Origin: Phycisphaerae bacterium
Lineage (GTDB): Bacteria > Planctomycetota > Phycisphaerae > UBA1845 > Fen-1342
DNA: 64,000 nucleotides
Reading direction: 5' to 3'
Assembly (NCBI GenBank): GCA_030428945.1
Contig: JAUIEC010000002.1
Location: 1-64,000 of the forward strand
Part shown: one piece after another, positions 46,190 through 54,775 of the stretch
Numbering within the stretch: the stretch's first letter is position 1
Layout: every line of letters starts with the position of its first letter
The notes under the pieces: generated by a model
Seen by the model: the letters and a program-made list of their open reading frames with translations, nothing else
Databases searched by the model: none
What the model was told of the DNA's origin: nothing
Program-made: the position numbers and the translations under genes

Positions 46190-48279
46190 GTAGCCGTGTC
46201 GGCATTCCTCGCGCCACGGGGGGCGCCCAACGGCGCGTCAATGTCGGGATCGTTTTGTTGGTTTGGATAGCTGTCATTCCGCAGGCTCTGGCTCTGGAGC
46301 CCGATGCCAATCCGCTCACAGACGAGCGCGACGGAGTGACGGTCAATACGCCAACGGCTTTCAAGGGCTACACGCTGCTAGCGCCCATGAACTCGACCTC
46401 AACGTATCTGATCGATTTGGAAGGGCGCATTGTCAACGAATGGACGAGCGAGTTTACGCCCGCCTTGAGCGCCTACCTGCTCGAGAACGGCCACTTGCTC
46501 CGTCCCGGTGTGGAGCGACGTTCCGGTTTCGGCGCTCCCGGCGCCGGAGGGCGGATTCAGGAGTTCAACTGGGAAGGCGAGTTGGTCTGGGACTATTCGA
46601 TTGGGGACAGCAAGCTGCGCCCTCATCACGACATCTGCCGACTGCCGAATGGGAACGTTCTGTTGATCGCATCCGACCCGAAGTCGAAAGATGAGGCGGT
46701 CGCAGCAGGGCGATGGCCGGATTCAGTTGAATCGCAGCTACTGCCGGACTGCGTGCTCGAAGTGAAGCCCACTGGAAAGACGACCGGCGAAATCGTTTGG
46801 CGCTGGCACGCATGGGATCACCTGATCCAGGACCGAGATGAGTCCCTTCCCAACTACGGCGACGTGGCCGCCCATCCGGAGCGGATTGATGTCAACTTCG
46901 GATCCGGCATGATGGACCGATTGATGCAGGATCCGGCCGAACTCAAAGCGTTGCGGGCACTGGGTTACGTTGGGGGCGGCGATGAAGACGAAGAACTAGA
47001 TGAGAAAGGGGACGAAGGTGCGGTTTGGAACGGGCGTGGCGGCCCGGGTCCGATGCAGGGTGACTGGATGCACGTGAACTCCATCGCCTACAACGCCAAG
47101 TTGGACCAGATCATGCTGAGTGTCCACGAGTTCAACGAGGTTTGGATTATCGATCACAGCACCTCAACTACCGAGGCCGCTTCGAGCAGTGGCGGTCGTA
47201 GCGGCAACGGCGGCGACTTGCTCTATCGCTGGGGCAATCCCCAGGCGTATCGCGGCGGCTCCGAGGGTGACCAGCGCCTCTTCGGGCAACATCGGGCGCA
47301 TTGGCTTGACGATGGCGTTCCCGGTGCCGGCCACATGCTCGTCTTCAACAACGGGTTGGGGCGTCCGGATGGTGGGTATTCGTCCGTCGAGGAGATTGTC
47401 CTGCCGGTCGACTCTCGCGGAGCGTATACATATCACGCGGGGCGTCCGTTTGCTCCTGAAAGAGCGATCTGGGCATACACGGCGCCCGAGAAGTCAGATT
47501 TCTATTCGATGTTGATCTCGGGAGCGCAGCGGCTTCCCAACGGCAACACCTTGATTTGTTCCGGAAACCAGGCGCTGCTGTTTGAAGTTACCCGTTCTGG
47601 CGAGATTGTCTGGAGATACAAGCACCCGGGGGGCGGGTTCGGGGGGCCAGGTGTAATGCCTCGCCCAGGCGAACTGATCTCGCGGTTTATCCTCGAGGCT
47701 TTGGAGCCGACGGACGCACAACAACAATCCATCAAAGCCTTGCAAGCGGATGTCGATGCAAAGCTCGAACAACTGCTGACCGCAAATCAGCGACAGCGGC
47801 TCAGCCAAGCAACCGCGCTGGCTCGCGGCGGACCTCCTCAGCGCAACGGTCCGCCGGATGGCCGGCGGCGTGGCGGATTGCCGCCAGCCGGCGAAGTACT
47901 CTCGGAGCGGCTGGTCGAGGAATTGGCGTTGTCCGACCCACAGCGCGGCGAACTCGAGCAAATCCAACAGGCAGTTGATGACGAACTGGCGAAGATCTGG
48001 ACCGAAGACCAACAACAGCAGTTGAAAGAGATGAAGAGCCGCCCTGGGCGCGGGATGCGTCCTGGATTTCGACCGCCGTTTGGGCCTCAAGCGGGACGCC
48101 CGGGCGGACCGCCTCCGGATGCTGGTGTTCCGGGTGGTCCCGGCCGTGGTCCCGGGGGAATATTCTGCAGTCATCGATACGCCATCGATCATGCCGCGTT
48201 TGAGGAACGGGAACTCACGGCCGGAGCTAACCTCGCTGAGGCAGCCGCGCGCAGCGCCGCAACCGAAGCGGGCCGATGA
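46186..48279 (+). CDS. Arylsulfotransferase-like protein with inserted LTxxQ-type modules
   Basis: 697 residues with a signal peptide (GIVLLVWIAVIPQALA). The first 490 residues form an arylsulfotransferase (ASST)-family propeller: FKGYTLLAPMNSTSTYLIDL, NGHLLRPGVERRSGF, HHDICRLPNGNVLLIASDPK, GDWMHVNSIAYN, then GDQRLFGQHRAHW and QRLPNGNTLICSGNQALLFE. Two helical LTxxQ-like modules are inserted at about 504-540 (LEPTDAQQQSIKALQADVDA) and 578-615 (LALSDPQRGELEQIQQAVDD). After a Pro/Gly linker the protein returns to the usual ASST tail, IFCSHRYAIDHAAF and RELTAG. Coupled by ATGA to the histidine kinase. Sulfate transfer is not proven; the LTxxQ parts may link it to the sensor. Confidence 0.85.
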   Translation: MSSRVGIPRATGGAQRRVNVGIVLLVWIAVIPQALALEPDANPLTDERDGVTVNTPTAFKGYTLLAPMNSTSTYLIDLEGRIVNEWTSEFTPALSAYLLENGHLLRPGVERRSGFGAPGAGGRIQEFNWEGELVWDYSIGDSKLRPHHDICRLPNGNVLLIASDPKSKDEAVAAGRWPDSVESQLLPDCVLEVKPTGKTTGEIVWRWHAWDHLIQDRDESLPNYGDVAAHPERIDVNFGSGMMDRLMQDPAELKALRALGYVGGGDEDEELDEKGDEGAVWNGRGGPGPMQGDWMHVNSIAYNAKLDQIMLSVHEFNEVWIIDHSTSTTEAASSSGGRSGNGGDLLYRWGNPQAYRGGSEGDQRLFGQHRAHWLDDGVPGAGHMLVFNNGLGRPDGGYSSVEEIVLPVDSRGAYTYHAGRPFAPERAIWAYTAPEKSDFYSMLISGAQRLPNGNTLICSGNQALLFEVTRSGEIVWRYKHPGGGFGGPGVMPRPGELISRFILEALEPTDAQQQSIKALQADVDAKLEQLLTANQRQRLSQATALARGGPPQRNGPPDGRRRGGLPPAGEVLSERLVEELALSDPQRGELEQIQQAVDDELAKIWTEDQQQQLKEMKSRPGRGMRPGFRPPFGPQAGRPGGPPPDAGVPGGPGRGPGGIFCSHRYAIDHAAFEERELTAGANLAEAAARSAATEAGR

Positions 48280-48858
48280 TCGCGTCGGCAGCTGGCATGC
48301 GAATCGATAGAGACTATCCACGCCATTGCGGAACCGGTGCGCGCAAACGCGCATGTGCCACGTAGGAGGGTGCACGGCCGATCAAACACACATGCCCTTA
48401 GCCCGTTAATCGACATGTGCTGTGGACCCGGCAGACCGTCGATGTTGCGGTTCGATGAAGTCGAGCGAGTGTGCCTAAGCGCCCAACATGCGGGATGACG
48501 ACGGGCGGTCAGAGGCTCTGGAGTTGTTCCCGAAGGATGGGAACCATGGATCAACTGCGAGCGATTCCGCGCGCCACGGATTCTCAGATCAAGCCTGCCA
48601 ACTCCGCCTGACACTTCTTTACGCTTCAATGTGAACATGACGTTAAGGAATCGCGAATAATAGCGGCATGGCTTGCCAGCAACGCAAGTCGCTCTGAGTC
48701 CTCGACCGGGAGAACGGCTGACGCGGATTCCCTAGCAAGGTTAACGCGACACCGGTTGCCAAGGTGCTGCAGCTGGTTTTCATCACAAACCAACCGGTTC
48801 GGACTCAGCGCCCGACGATTCCAGCGAATGGTCGGCATCCAAGTGTACAGGGGCCACT
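48280..48858. other. Intergenic region upstream of the VTC operon
   Basis: A 579-base gap between the sulfotransferase-like gene and the VTC operon. No coding sequence is convincing. It holds CpxR-like box D and is likely to contain the promoter of the VTC operon. No tRNA or obvious riboswitch fold is seen. Confidence 0.55.
48608..48622 (-). promoter_or_regulatory. CpxR-like box D upstream of the VTC operon
   Basis: On the minus strand this reads GTAAAGAAGTGTCAG and is preceded by GAAGC, the same string as in boxes A and B with one change. It is 236 bases before the VTC start, so control of that operon is plausible but the distance is long. Confidence 0.5.
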
Positions 48859-49617
48859 ATGCTAAGCGATGAGATAACGATGCGGTGTCGCCACGAGTTG
48901 AAATTCACGATCAGCGAGGCACAGGCTGCAGCGATGGCCGAGCACGTTCGTTCTGCTGTTCCGCTGGATCCGCACGCCAACCGCGGCGCCTACCCTGTCG
49001 TTACGTTGTATCTGGATTCTCCCGATCTGCGCCTGTGCCGGGAATCGCTGGAAGGCGTGAAGAACCGCTTCAAACTGCGGGTCCGCAGCTACACAGACGC
49101 TCCTGACAGTCCGTACTCATTTGAGATCAAACGCCGCATGAACCGCGTCATCGCCAAGAGTCGTGCATGGGTGTGCAAGGAAGACATGCCCGCAGCACTC
49201 AACGGATCGATTGTACTTTCCAGGAGTGACCACAACTATTCGGAGAGCCTGACTCAGTTCCGGTACTACCAGGCGCGGCTCCGTGCCGCCCCGGTTCTCA
49301 GAGTGCGATATCTGCGACAGGCATTCGAGACCGCGTGGGGCAACCACCTGCGCGTGACTTTCGACCGGCAATTGCATTTCGTCGCGACGCCGACACCTAA
49401 TGTACAGATGAACGGACGCGGCTGGCAGCCGTTCCCGGGCAACCCCGTTGTTTTGGAGATCAAGTTCAACGGCCGCTTTCCTGGATGGTTGGGTCGGATC
49501 ATCCACAGCTTCGGAATTCAGGATCGGTCGTTTTCAAAATACGCACTGTCGGTCAGGCACGCTTGCGGGCGGCGTTTCAGCGCCCCAAGGTGCCCACGGA
49601 GAGCTGGCAATGAGTGA
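48859..49617 (+). CDS. VTC-domain polyphosphate polymerase-like protein
   Basis: 252 residues of the VTC family, whose eukaryotic members make inorganic polyphosphate from ATP. The visible family landmarks are RHELKFTISEAQAAAMAEHV, VVTLYLDSPDLRLC, NRFKLRVRSY, the FEIKRR strand and VLEIKFNGRFPGWL near the end. Basic residues lining the tunnel are therefore present. ATG 48859 starts the gene; ATG 48880 is an alternative. The DUF4956 gene overlaps its 3' end by eight bases. VTC, DUF4956 and CotH genes are commonly adjacent in bacteria. Polyphosphate synthesis by the bacterial protein is inferred from family. Confidence 0.86.
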   Translation: MLSDEITMRCRHELKFTISEAQAAAMAEHVRSAVPLDPHANRGAYPVVTLYLDSPDLRLCRESLEGVKNRFKLRVRSYTDAPDSPYSFEIKRRMNRVIAKSRAWVCKEDMPAALNGSIVLSRSDHNYSESLTQFRYYQARLRAAPVLRVRYLRQAFETAWGNHLRVTFDRQLHFVATPTPNVQMNGRGWQPFPGNPVVLEIKFNGRFPGWLGRIIHSFGIQDRSFSKYALSVRHACGRRFSAPRCPRRAGNE

Positions 49618-50305
49618 CTTGTGGCGTTTCTTGGACGGTGGTCCGATTCGCGGCAGTATCTTCACGCCGGAGAGTGTCCTGCTGTCGCTGCTCCTGGCCT
49701 TCGTCTTGGGGCAGGTTCTCGCCTGGGTCTACTACGGCACGCACAGCGGTTTGTCCTACTCGCGCTCGTTTGTTCAGGCGCTCATCCTGATCACAGTCGT
49801 GGTCGCTCTCGTCATGGCCGTGATCGGTAACAGCATCATTACCGCCTTCGGGTTGATGGGGGCGCTGGCGATCATCCGTTTTCGCAACATGCTCAAAGAC
49901 ACACGCGACGTCGCGTTCGTTTTCTGTGCCCTCGTGATCGGTATGGCCGCCGGTTCGCAGCGCTACGCGATCGCAGTCGTCGGAGCCGCAGTACTATGTT
50001 CAATTGCCGTGTACCTGCACCTGGTCTCGTTCGGGTCGCATCGTCCGCGGAATGCGTTTCTGCGCTTCTACTTGGACGGAATGATTGGGCCGGAACACGC
50101 GTTACCTTCGATTCTCAAACGATATTGCAGCAGCTTTTTGCTGATCTCGATGCAGCGCAGCGATGCCGTCGATGGAGCCGAGTATGCCTACGAACTCATG
50201 GTGCGGGACTGTCGCAGAAACGACGAGATGCTCTTGGAGTTGGGAAACATTGACAGCATGGAAGGCATCAGCCTGACGATGCAGGAAGAGCTATTGGAGG
50301 TCTAG
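49610..50305 (+). CDS. DUF4956 polytopic membrane protein
   Basis: 231 residues from ATG 49610, which follows GGAGAG and overlaps the end of the VTC gene; the longer open frame is a read-through of that gene. Four hydrophobic helices are visible: SVLLSLLLAFVLGQVLAWVY, ALILITVVVALVMAVIG, ITAFGLMGALAIIRFRN and YAIAVVGAAVLCSIAVYLHL. The IIRFRNMLKDTRDVAFVF segment is diagnostic for DUF4956, a family nearly always found beside VTC proteins. A soluble C-terminal part follows. It is likely to form a membrane complex with the VTC protein. Confidence 0.88.
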   Translation: MSDLWRFLDGGPIRGSIFTPESVLLSLLLAFVLGQVLAWVYYGTHSGLSYSRSFVQALILITVVVALVMAVIGNSIITAFGLMGALAIIRFRNMLKDTRDVAFVFCALVIGMAAGSQRYAIAVVGAAVLCSIAVYLHLVSFGSHRPRNAFLRFYLDGMIGPEHALPSILKRYCSSFLLISMQRSDAVDGAEYAYELMVRDCRRNDEMLLELGNIDSMEGISLTMQEELLEV

Positions 50306-50310
50306 CTCGG

Positions 50311-51453
50311 ATGGTCCACGAGACGAAATGGCGCAGCTACGGGTTCGGTCACTGGAGACGTCACTCGGTACCGGTCGTCGTTTGGATGGCGGCTGTTGCC
50401 GCAACGGTATGGTTGATCGCACAACGAGCTGAGCGCGTCGAACTGCTGGGCATCGCACAGACCGAGCAGCGTCAGATTGCCGCCCACACAAGCGGCCGCT
50501 TGGCGATGATTCCCGTGCGCCTTCTTGAGTCTGTACGAGCCGGGCAGACGCTCGCCGTGCTGGAGGATGAACAGGTACGCGCGGCGCTGGCTACCGTGAC
50601 GGCGGAACTCACGCGGCTGCGGTCCGAAATCGCCGCCACGGAGAATCGGCTGGGGGCCGAGGCCGCCGCGCAGCAGACGCAGCAGAAGACCGAATCCCGG
50701 CGATTTGCTATTGATGTCGAAAGTGCCCGCTTGCGCGAGTTGGAGCTGCGCGCCTCGCTGGAGGCAGATCGAATCAGACTGGAGTTCCTTGAGTTGCAGG
50801 CGACCCTGATGGAGGGCCTGTATCAGAAGCGCGCAGTATCCGAATACAACTTCAGGCTGGCGGAAGCGGAGTGCGCAACCCTGCGCAAGCAGATCGACGA
50901 GAGGACCAAAGTCCTCGCCCAAGCCGAACGCGCGCACGCGACCGCTCGGGAGCGGCAAGAAGACTTCAGCCGGACCTATCCGGCTCCATCTTCCGTGGAC
51001 GTGGCTCTGGAACCCCTGCGCGCCGGTTTGTCGGTTCAGGAACACCGGATCGCAGAGCTGTCTCTGGAGCGTTCGCTACTCGTGTTGTCCAGCCCAATCG
51101 ATGGTGTCGTGGCCGAATTGCGCCGTGGTGTCGGAGAGGTCGTCCTGACCGGAGAGCCCATATTGATAGTGTCGGCACCGGAGCCATCGGAAGTCATCGC
51201 CTTCGCCATGCGCGACCAGATCGACGCATTCCCGGCAGGCGAGCCGGTGGCGCTTGGCGTGTGGCGTGAAGGCCATGTCCAGAAGACGGCGACCGCATAC
51301 GTAACGGCCGCCGGACCGGCGGCGATGCAGTTGCCTCAGCGTTTATGGCTAAACCAGGCAGCACCGGAATGGGGCTGGCCAGTGCGAATCTCACTACCCA
51401 GCGGACTTCGGATCCGAGGCGGCGAATTGGTGGCGGTTCGGGGCGCGCAATAG
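50311..51453 (+). CDS. HlyD-type membrane fusion protein
   Basis: 380 residues with a single N-terminal membrane helix (PVVVWMAAVAATVWLIAQ) and the layout of a periplasmic adaptor. A first half-motif (RQIAAHTSGRLAMIPVRLLE) leads to a long coiled coil (ALATVTAELTRLRSEIAATE to RLAEAECATLRKQIDERTKV), then the second lipoyl half with SPIDGVVAELRRGVGEVV and a beta-barrel (EPILIVSAPEPSEVIAFAMR). It starts five bases after the DUF4956 gene behind TTGGAG. With the outer-membrane factor three genes on it could form a trans-envelope conduit, but no ABC or RND pump gene is next to it. Confidence 0.84.
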   Translation: MVHETKWRSYGFGHWRRHSVPVVVWMAAVAATVWLIAQRAERVELLGIAQTEQRQIAAHTSGRLAMIPVRLLESVRAGQTLAVLEDEQVRAALATVTAELTRLRSEIAATENRLGAEAAAQQTQQKTESRRFAIDVESARLRELELRASLEADRIRLEFLELQATLMEGLYQKRAVSEYNFRLAEAECATLRKQIDERTKVLAQAERAHATARERQEDFSRTYPAPSSVDVALEPLRAGLSVQEHRIAELSLERSLLVLSSPIDGVVAELRRGVGEVVLTGEPILIVSAPEPSEVIAFAMRDQIDAFPAGEPVALGVWREGHVQKTATAYVTAAGPAAMQLPQRLWLNQAAPEWGWPVRISLPSGLRIRGGELVAVRGAQ

Positions 51454-51506
51454 GAGCGGACGCAAACAGGGCACACATTTCATTCTAGCGGAAGCAGAGG
51501 TGAGAC

Positions 51507-53153
51507 ATGAACAGGGTCCGCGTGACATTACTCGGGATCGCACTTGGTCTGGCCAAATTGCAAGTGGGTTGCGTCGGCACGACAACGGAACCCGATGCGG
51601 AGGGAGACGTCACGCCAGGCGCGGGCTTGATTGCTCCACAAACGGGAGAGGACGGTCGTCCTGCAGGTTGGGCCAATGAATCGCACACCGAAAACGACGG
51701 CGCCGGCTACTCTACTGCCTTCCCTGACAGTGAAGTGAAACGGCTCGACATTACGATCGCGCCAAACGACTGGCAAGCAATGCAGGGCGATATGGTCGCC
51801 AAGTACGGGGAGCCTGGAACGTCGGGCGGCTTAGGCGGCTTTGCGGGACTGGACGGTGAACTGCCCGACGGTTTCGAGGACCTTGGGGACTTCCCGGTAC
51901 CGGACGGCGCCAATCCGGAAGACCTAGGGGACCTCGGAGACTTTGGGGATTTTCCGGTGCCGGACGATTTTCCCGACGATTTCGACCCGAGTGAATTCCC
52001 GGTGCCTGATGGCGACTTTGCCGGAGGCGCTGCGGGCTTTCCGGGAGGTGCAATTGGCCTTTCCGACGGCGGAGAGAATCCGATCTATGTGCCGTGCCAT
52101 GTCGAGTTCGAAGGGAAGACCTGGTGGTACGTCGGCATTCGGTACAAAGGGAATTCGTCGCTCTTGTCCACGTGGCAGAGTGGCATTGGTAAGCTGCCCC
52201 TCCGACTCGACTTCGATCAATTTGAGGATGAGTACCCCGAAACGCGCAACCAGCGTTTCTACGGTTTTCAGGATCTCTCCCTGGCCAGCAACTGGTCCGA
52301 CCCGTCGCTATTGCGCGAGAAGATCGGTCACGACATCTTTCGTGATGCCGGTGTGCCGGCGCCACGAACGAGCTTCTATCGCGTCTATGTCGACTTCGGG
52401 GATGGGCCCACGTACTTCGGCCTCTATACCATGACGGAGATTCCCGACACGCCCCTGCTCACGAGGTATTGGGGTGACGACAGCGGCAACCTCTACAAGC
52501 CCACTTCAGATTGGGTTGCCTTCAACGAGGCGGCGTTTGACAAGGAGACGAACAAGAGCGACTCCGATTGGGCCGACGTGCAATCCGCCATTGCGGCATT
52601 GCACGCCGATCGATCTGACCCGGAGACGTGGCGCGCTGGATTGGAATCTGTCTTCAACGTTGACGGCTTTCTGCGATGGCTCGCCGTCAACACGCTCATT
52701 GTCAACTGGGATTCGTATGGCCGCATGGCGCACAACTACTACCTCTACGCCAACCACGGGGACAGTACTCGCCTGAATTGGATCCCGTGGGACCTCAACT
52801 TGGCAATGTCGTCAACCCTGACCTTCGGTGCGGCGCCTTCGCTTGAGCTCGACGACGTTGGCGACGGCTGGCCGTTGATCAGCTATTTGCTCGACGATCC
52901 GGTCTACTGGTCTACCTACGTGCGCTATGTGCGCCAAGCGAGTGAGGGCGCGTTCGCCGTGGATCGCGCTCAGGCGCGATTCCAGGCAGCGCATGACCTG
53001 ATCGCCCCGTTTGTCGTGGGATCCGATGGTGAGCAACCGGGATACACGTTCGTGTCGGACCCGCAGGAGTTTGACAACGCCCTCAGCGAGCTTCTTGGGC
53101 ATGTAGTGCAACGCCAGGAAGCGGCGCTTGAGTTTCTCGCCGCGCATGAGTGA
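51507..53153 (+). CDS. CotH kinase-like lipoprotein with acidic repeat insertion
   Basis: 548 residues with a lipoprotein-like signal (LLGIALGLAKLQVGC). It has the CotH fold elements: KRLDITIAPNDWQAM, then HVEFEGKTWWYVGIRYKG, LPLRLDFDQFED, FQDLSLASNWSDPSLLREKI, YFGLYTMTEIPDTPLL, then NWDSYGRMAHNYYLYAN and NWIPWDLNLAM. CotH proteins are atypical kinases that phosphorylate surface proteins. Between the first strand and the domain core lies a 90-residue Asp/Gly/Pro-rich insertion with three FPVPD repeats. ATG 51507 follows GAGGTGAG. Fourth gene of the VTC operon. Confidence 0.88.
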   Translation: MNRVRVTLLGIALGLAKLQVGCVGTTTEPDAEGDVTPGAGLIAPQTGEDGRPAGWANESHTENDGAGYSTAFPDSEVKRLDITIAPNDWQAMQGDMVAKYGEPGTSGGLGGFAGLDGELPDGFEDLGDFPVPDGANPEDLGDLGDFGDFPVPDDFPDDFDPSEFPVPDGDFAGGAAGFPGGAIGLSDGGENPIYVPCHVEFEGKTWWYVGIRYKGNSSLLSTWQSGIGKLPLRLDFDQFEDEYPETRNQRFYGFQDLSLASNWSDPSLLREKIGHDIFRDAGVPAPRTSFYRVYVDFGDGPTYFGLYTMTEIPDTPLLTRYWGDDSGNLYKPTSDWVAFNEAAFDKETNKSDSDWADVQSAIAALHADRSDPETWRAGLESVFNVDGFLRWLAVNTLIVNWDSYGRMAHNYYLYANHGDSTRLNWIPWDLNLAMSSTLTFGAAPSLELDDVGDGWPLISYLLDDPVYWSTYVRYVRQASEGAFAVDRAQARFQAAHDLIAPFVVGSDGEQPGYTFVSDPQEFDNALSELLGHVVQRQEAALEFLAAHE

Positions 53154-53218
53154 TCCGGCGTGAACGCGCACATACGCGATAGGGCTCACCGCCCAAGACC
53201 AGAGCGAGGTTAGTCAGC

Positions 53219-54775
53219 GTGACACGCTTAGTCCGGCCCATTCATCTGCTCATGTGGACGCTATTGACCGGTTGCACAGTTGGGCCGGATTACAAGCCTC
53301 CGTTGGTCCGGACGCCGGAGACATGGAGCGATAGCGCGCTGGGCGCTGCCACAACCGGCCCCGCAAAGTTGGATGAGTGGTGGAAGTCTCTTTCTGATCC
53401 GCTGCTCGATGAGTTGATCGAACGGGCAACGCGCTCCAATCTCGATCTCAAGATGGCCGCCGCGCGAGTTCGGCAAGCCCGCGCGCAGCGCGGCGTCGTT
53501 GCGGGAGGGCTGTGGCCACATGCCACGGTTGGGACGGGCTATGAGTACAAGGGGCGCGGGCTGAACAAGAAACCCAAGCGCGCGAGTGAGTCCGCCGCGC
53601 ATCAGCTCGTTGACATAGTCATCCGCGAAGCTGGTGACGACATCTTCGACGGCTCATTCGATGCATCCAGACTCGCCAACGATGTAATCGGTGAGACCGT
53701 TTCCGGCGCTCTGATTCAAAGGCGCGCGAGCAAGGGCGATTCAAGGGCGCAGGGTCTCTACGAGCTCGGCTTTGATGCCGGCTGGGAAATCGACATGTTC
53801 GGCGGGACCCGTCGCAGCGTGGAAGCTGCGGAGGCGGGAATTGAGGCGGCCCAAGAGACACAACGCGACGTACTGATCACGCTGCACTCAGAGGTGGCCC
53901 GCAATTATGTTGAGGCGCGCGGGTTCCAACAGCGCATCGCGATCGCGCGCCAAAACATCAATTCCCAAAAGGAAACGCTCGAACTTGCGCGAGTCCGCTT
54001 TGAGGGCGGTTACGCGAGTGAGCTGGACGTGGCTCAAGCCGAAGCCCAACTCGCCACGACGCGCTCGCTAGTTCCGGCCCTCCAGACGTCGTTTCACGAG
54101 GCGGCACACCGTCTAAGCGTCTTGCTCGCGGAGCACCCCGGCGCCGTGTTGGCCGAGTTGTCCGAAATGCGTTCGGCGCCGCTGGCGCCGCCTGAAATCC
54201 CGGTCGGATTGCCGTCAGCGCTACTGCGCCGTCGTCCTGACATCCGGCGTAGCGAGCGGCAGCTGGCTGCCGCTACGGCCCGAATCGGTGTGGCCGTCGC
54301 CGAGCTGTTCCCGAGACTCTCGATCACGGGATCGTTCGGAACGCAGACGCGCGATGTGCAACACTTCGTTGACGGCAAGAGCTTGTTCTGGACCGTCGGG
54401 CCAAGCGTGAGCTGGCCAATCCTCGATGCCGCTAGAATCCGAGCAAACATTCAACTCCAGGATGCCGTTCAACAAGAGGCCATAGCCCGGTACGAGCTTA
54501 CGGTAATCGCCGCCTTGAACGAGGCCGAACAGACAATGACCGCTTTCAAGCAAGCGCACGAGCAATACCGTTACGTTGCCGAAGCGGTGGGCGCCAATCA
54601 ACGTGCGGTTGTTGCCGCCAAAGAGCGCTATGTCGCGGGCATCTCCGACTTCCTAAGCGTGCTTCAATCTCAAAGGTCGCTGTACCGAAGCCAGGACGAA
54701 CTTGAACGAAGTGAGATGATCGCTGTGCTGAACGCCATCGCCTTGTATAAGGCCCTTGGCGGGGGCTGGCAATAG
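53219..54775 (+). CDS. NodT/TolC-family outer-membrane efflux lipoprotein
   Basis: 518 residues. A lipoprotein signal (LLMWTLLTGC) is followed by TVGPDYKPP, the NodT hallmark, and two OEP repeats: WWKSLSDPLLDELIERATRS with ARVRQARAQRGVVA, and ALLRRRPDIRRSERQLAAAT with ARIGVAVAELFPRLSITGSF. The C-terminal helix reads YVAGISDFLSVLQSQRSLYR. An unusual stretch between about residues 115 and 185, with VIREAGDDIFDGSFDASRL, is longer than in standard members. GTG 53219 follows GAGG. It is the last gene of the VTC operon and would complete a trans-envelope route with the HlyD-type protein. Confidence 0.88.
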   Translation: MTRLVRPIHLLMWTLLTGCTVGPDYKPPLVRTPETWSDSALGAATTGPAKLDEWWKSLSDPLLDELIERATRSNLDLKMAAARVRQARAQRGVVAGGLWPHATVGTGYEYKGRGLNKKPKRASESAAHQLVDIVIREAGDDIFDGSFDASRLANDVIGETVSGALIQRRASKGDSRAQGLYELGFDAGWEIDMFGGTRRSVEAAEAGIEAAQETQRDVLITLHSEVARNYVEARGFQQRIAIARQNINSQKETLELARVRFEGGYASELDVAQAEAQLATTRSLVPALQTSFHEAAHRLSVLLAEHPGAVLAELSEMRSAPLAPPEIPVGLPSALLRRRPDIRRSERQLAAATARIGVAVAELFPRLSITGSFGTQTRDVQHFVDGKSLFWTVGPSVSWPILDAARIRANIQLQDAVQQEAIARYELTVIAALNEAEQTMTAFKQAHEQYRYVAEAVGANQRAVVAAKERYVAGISDFLSVLQSQRSLYRSQDELERSEMIAVLNAIALYKALGGGWQ

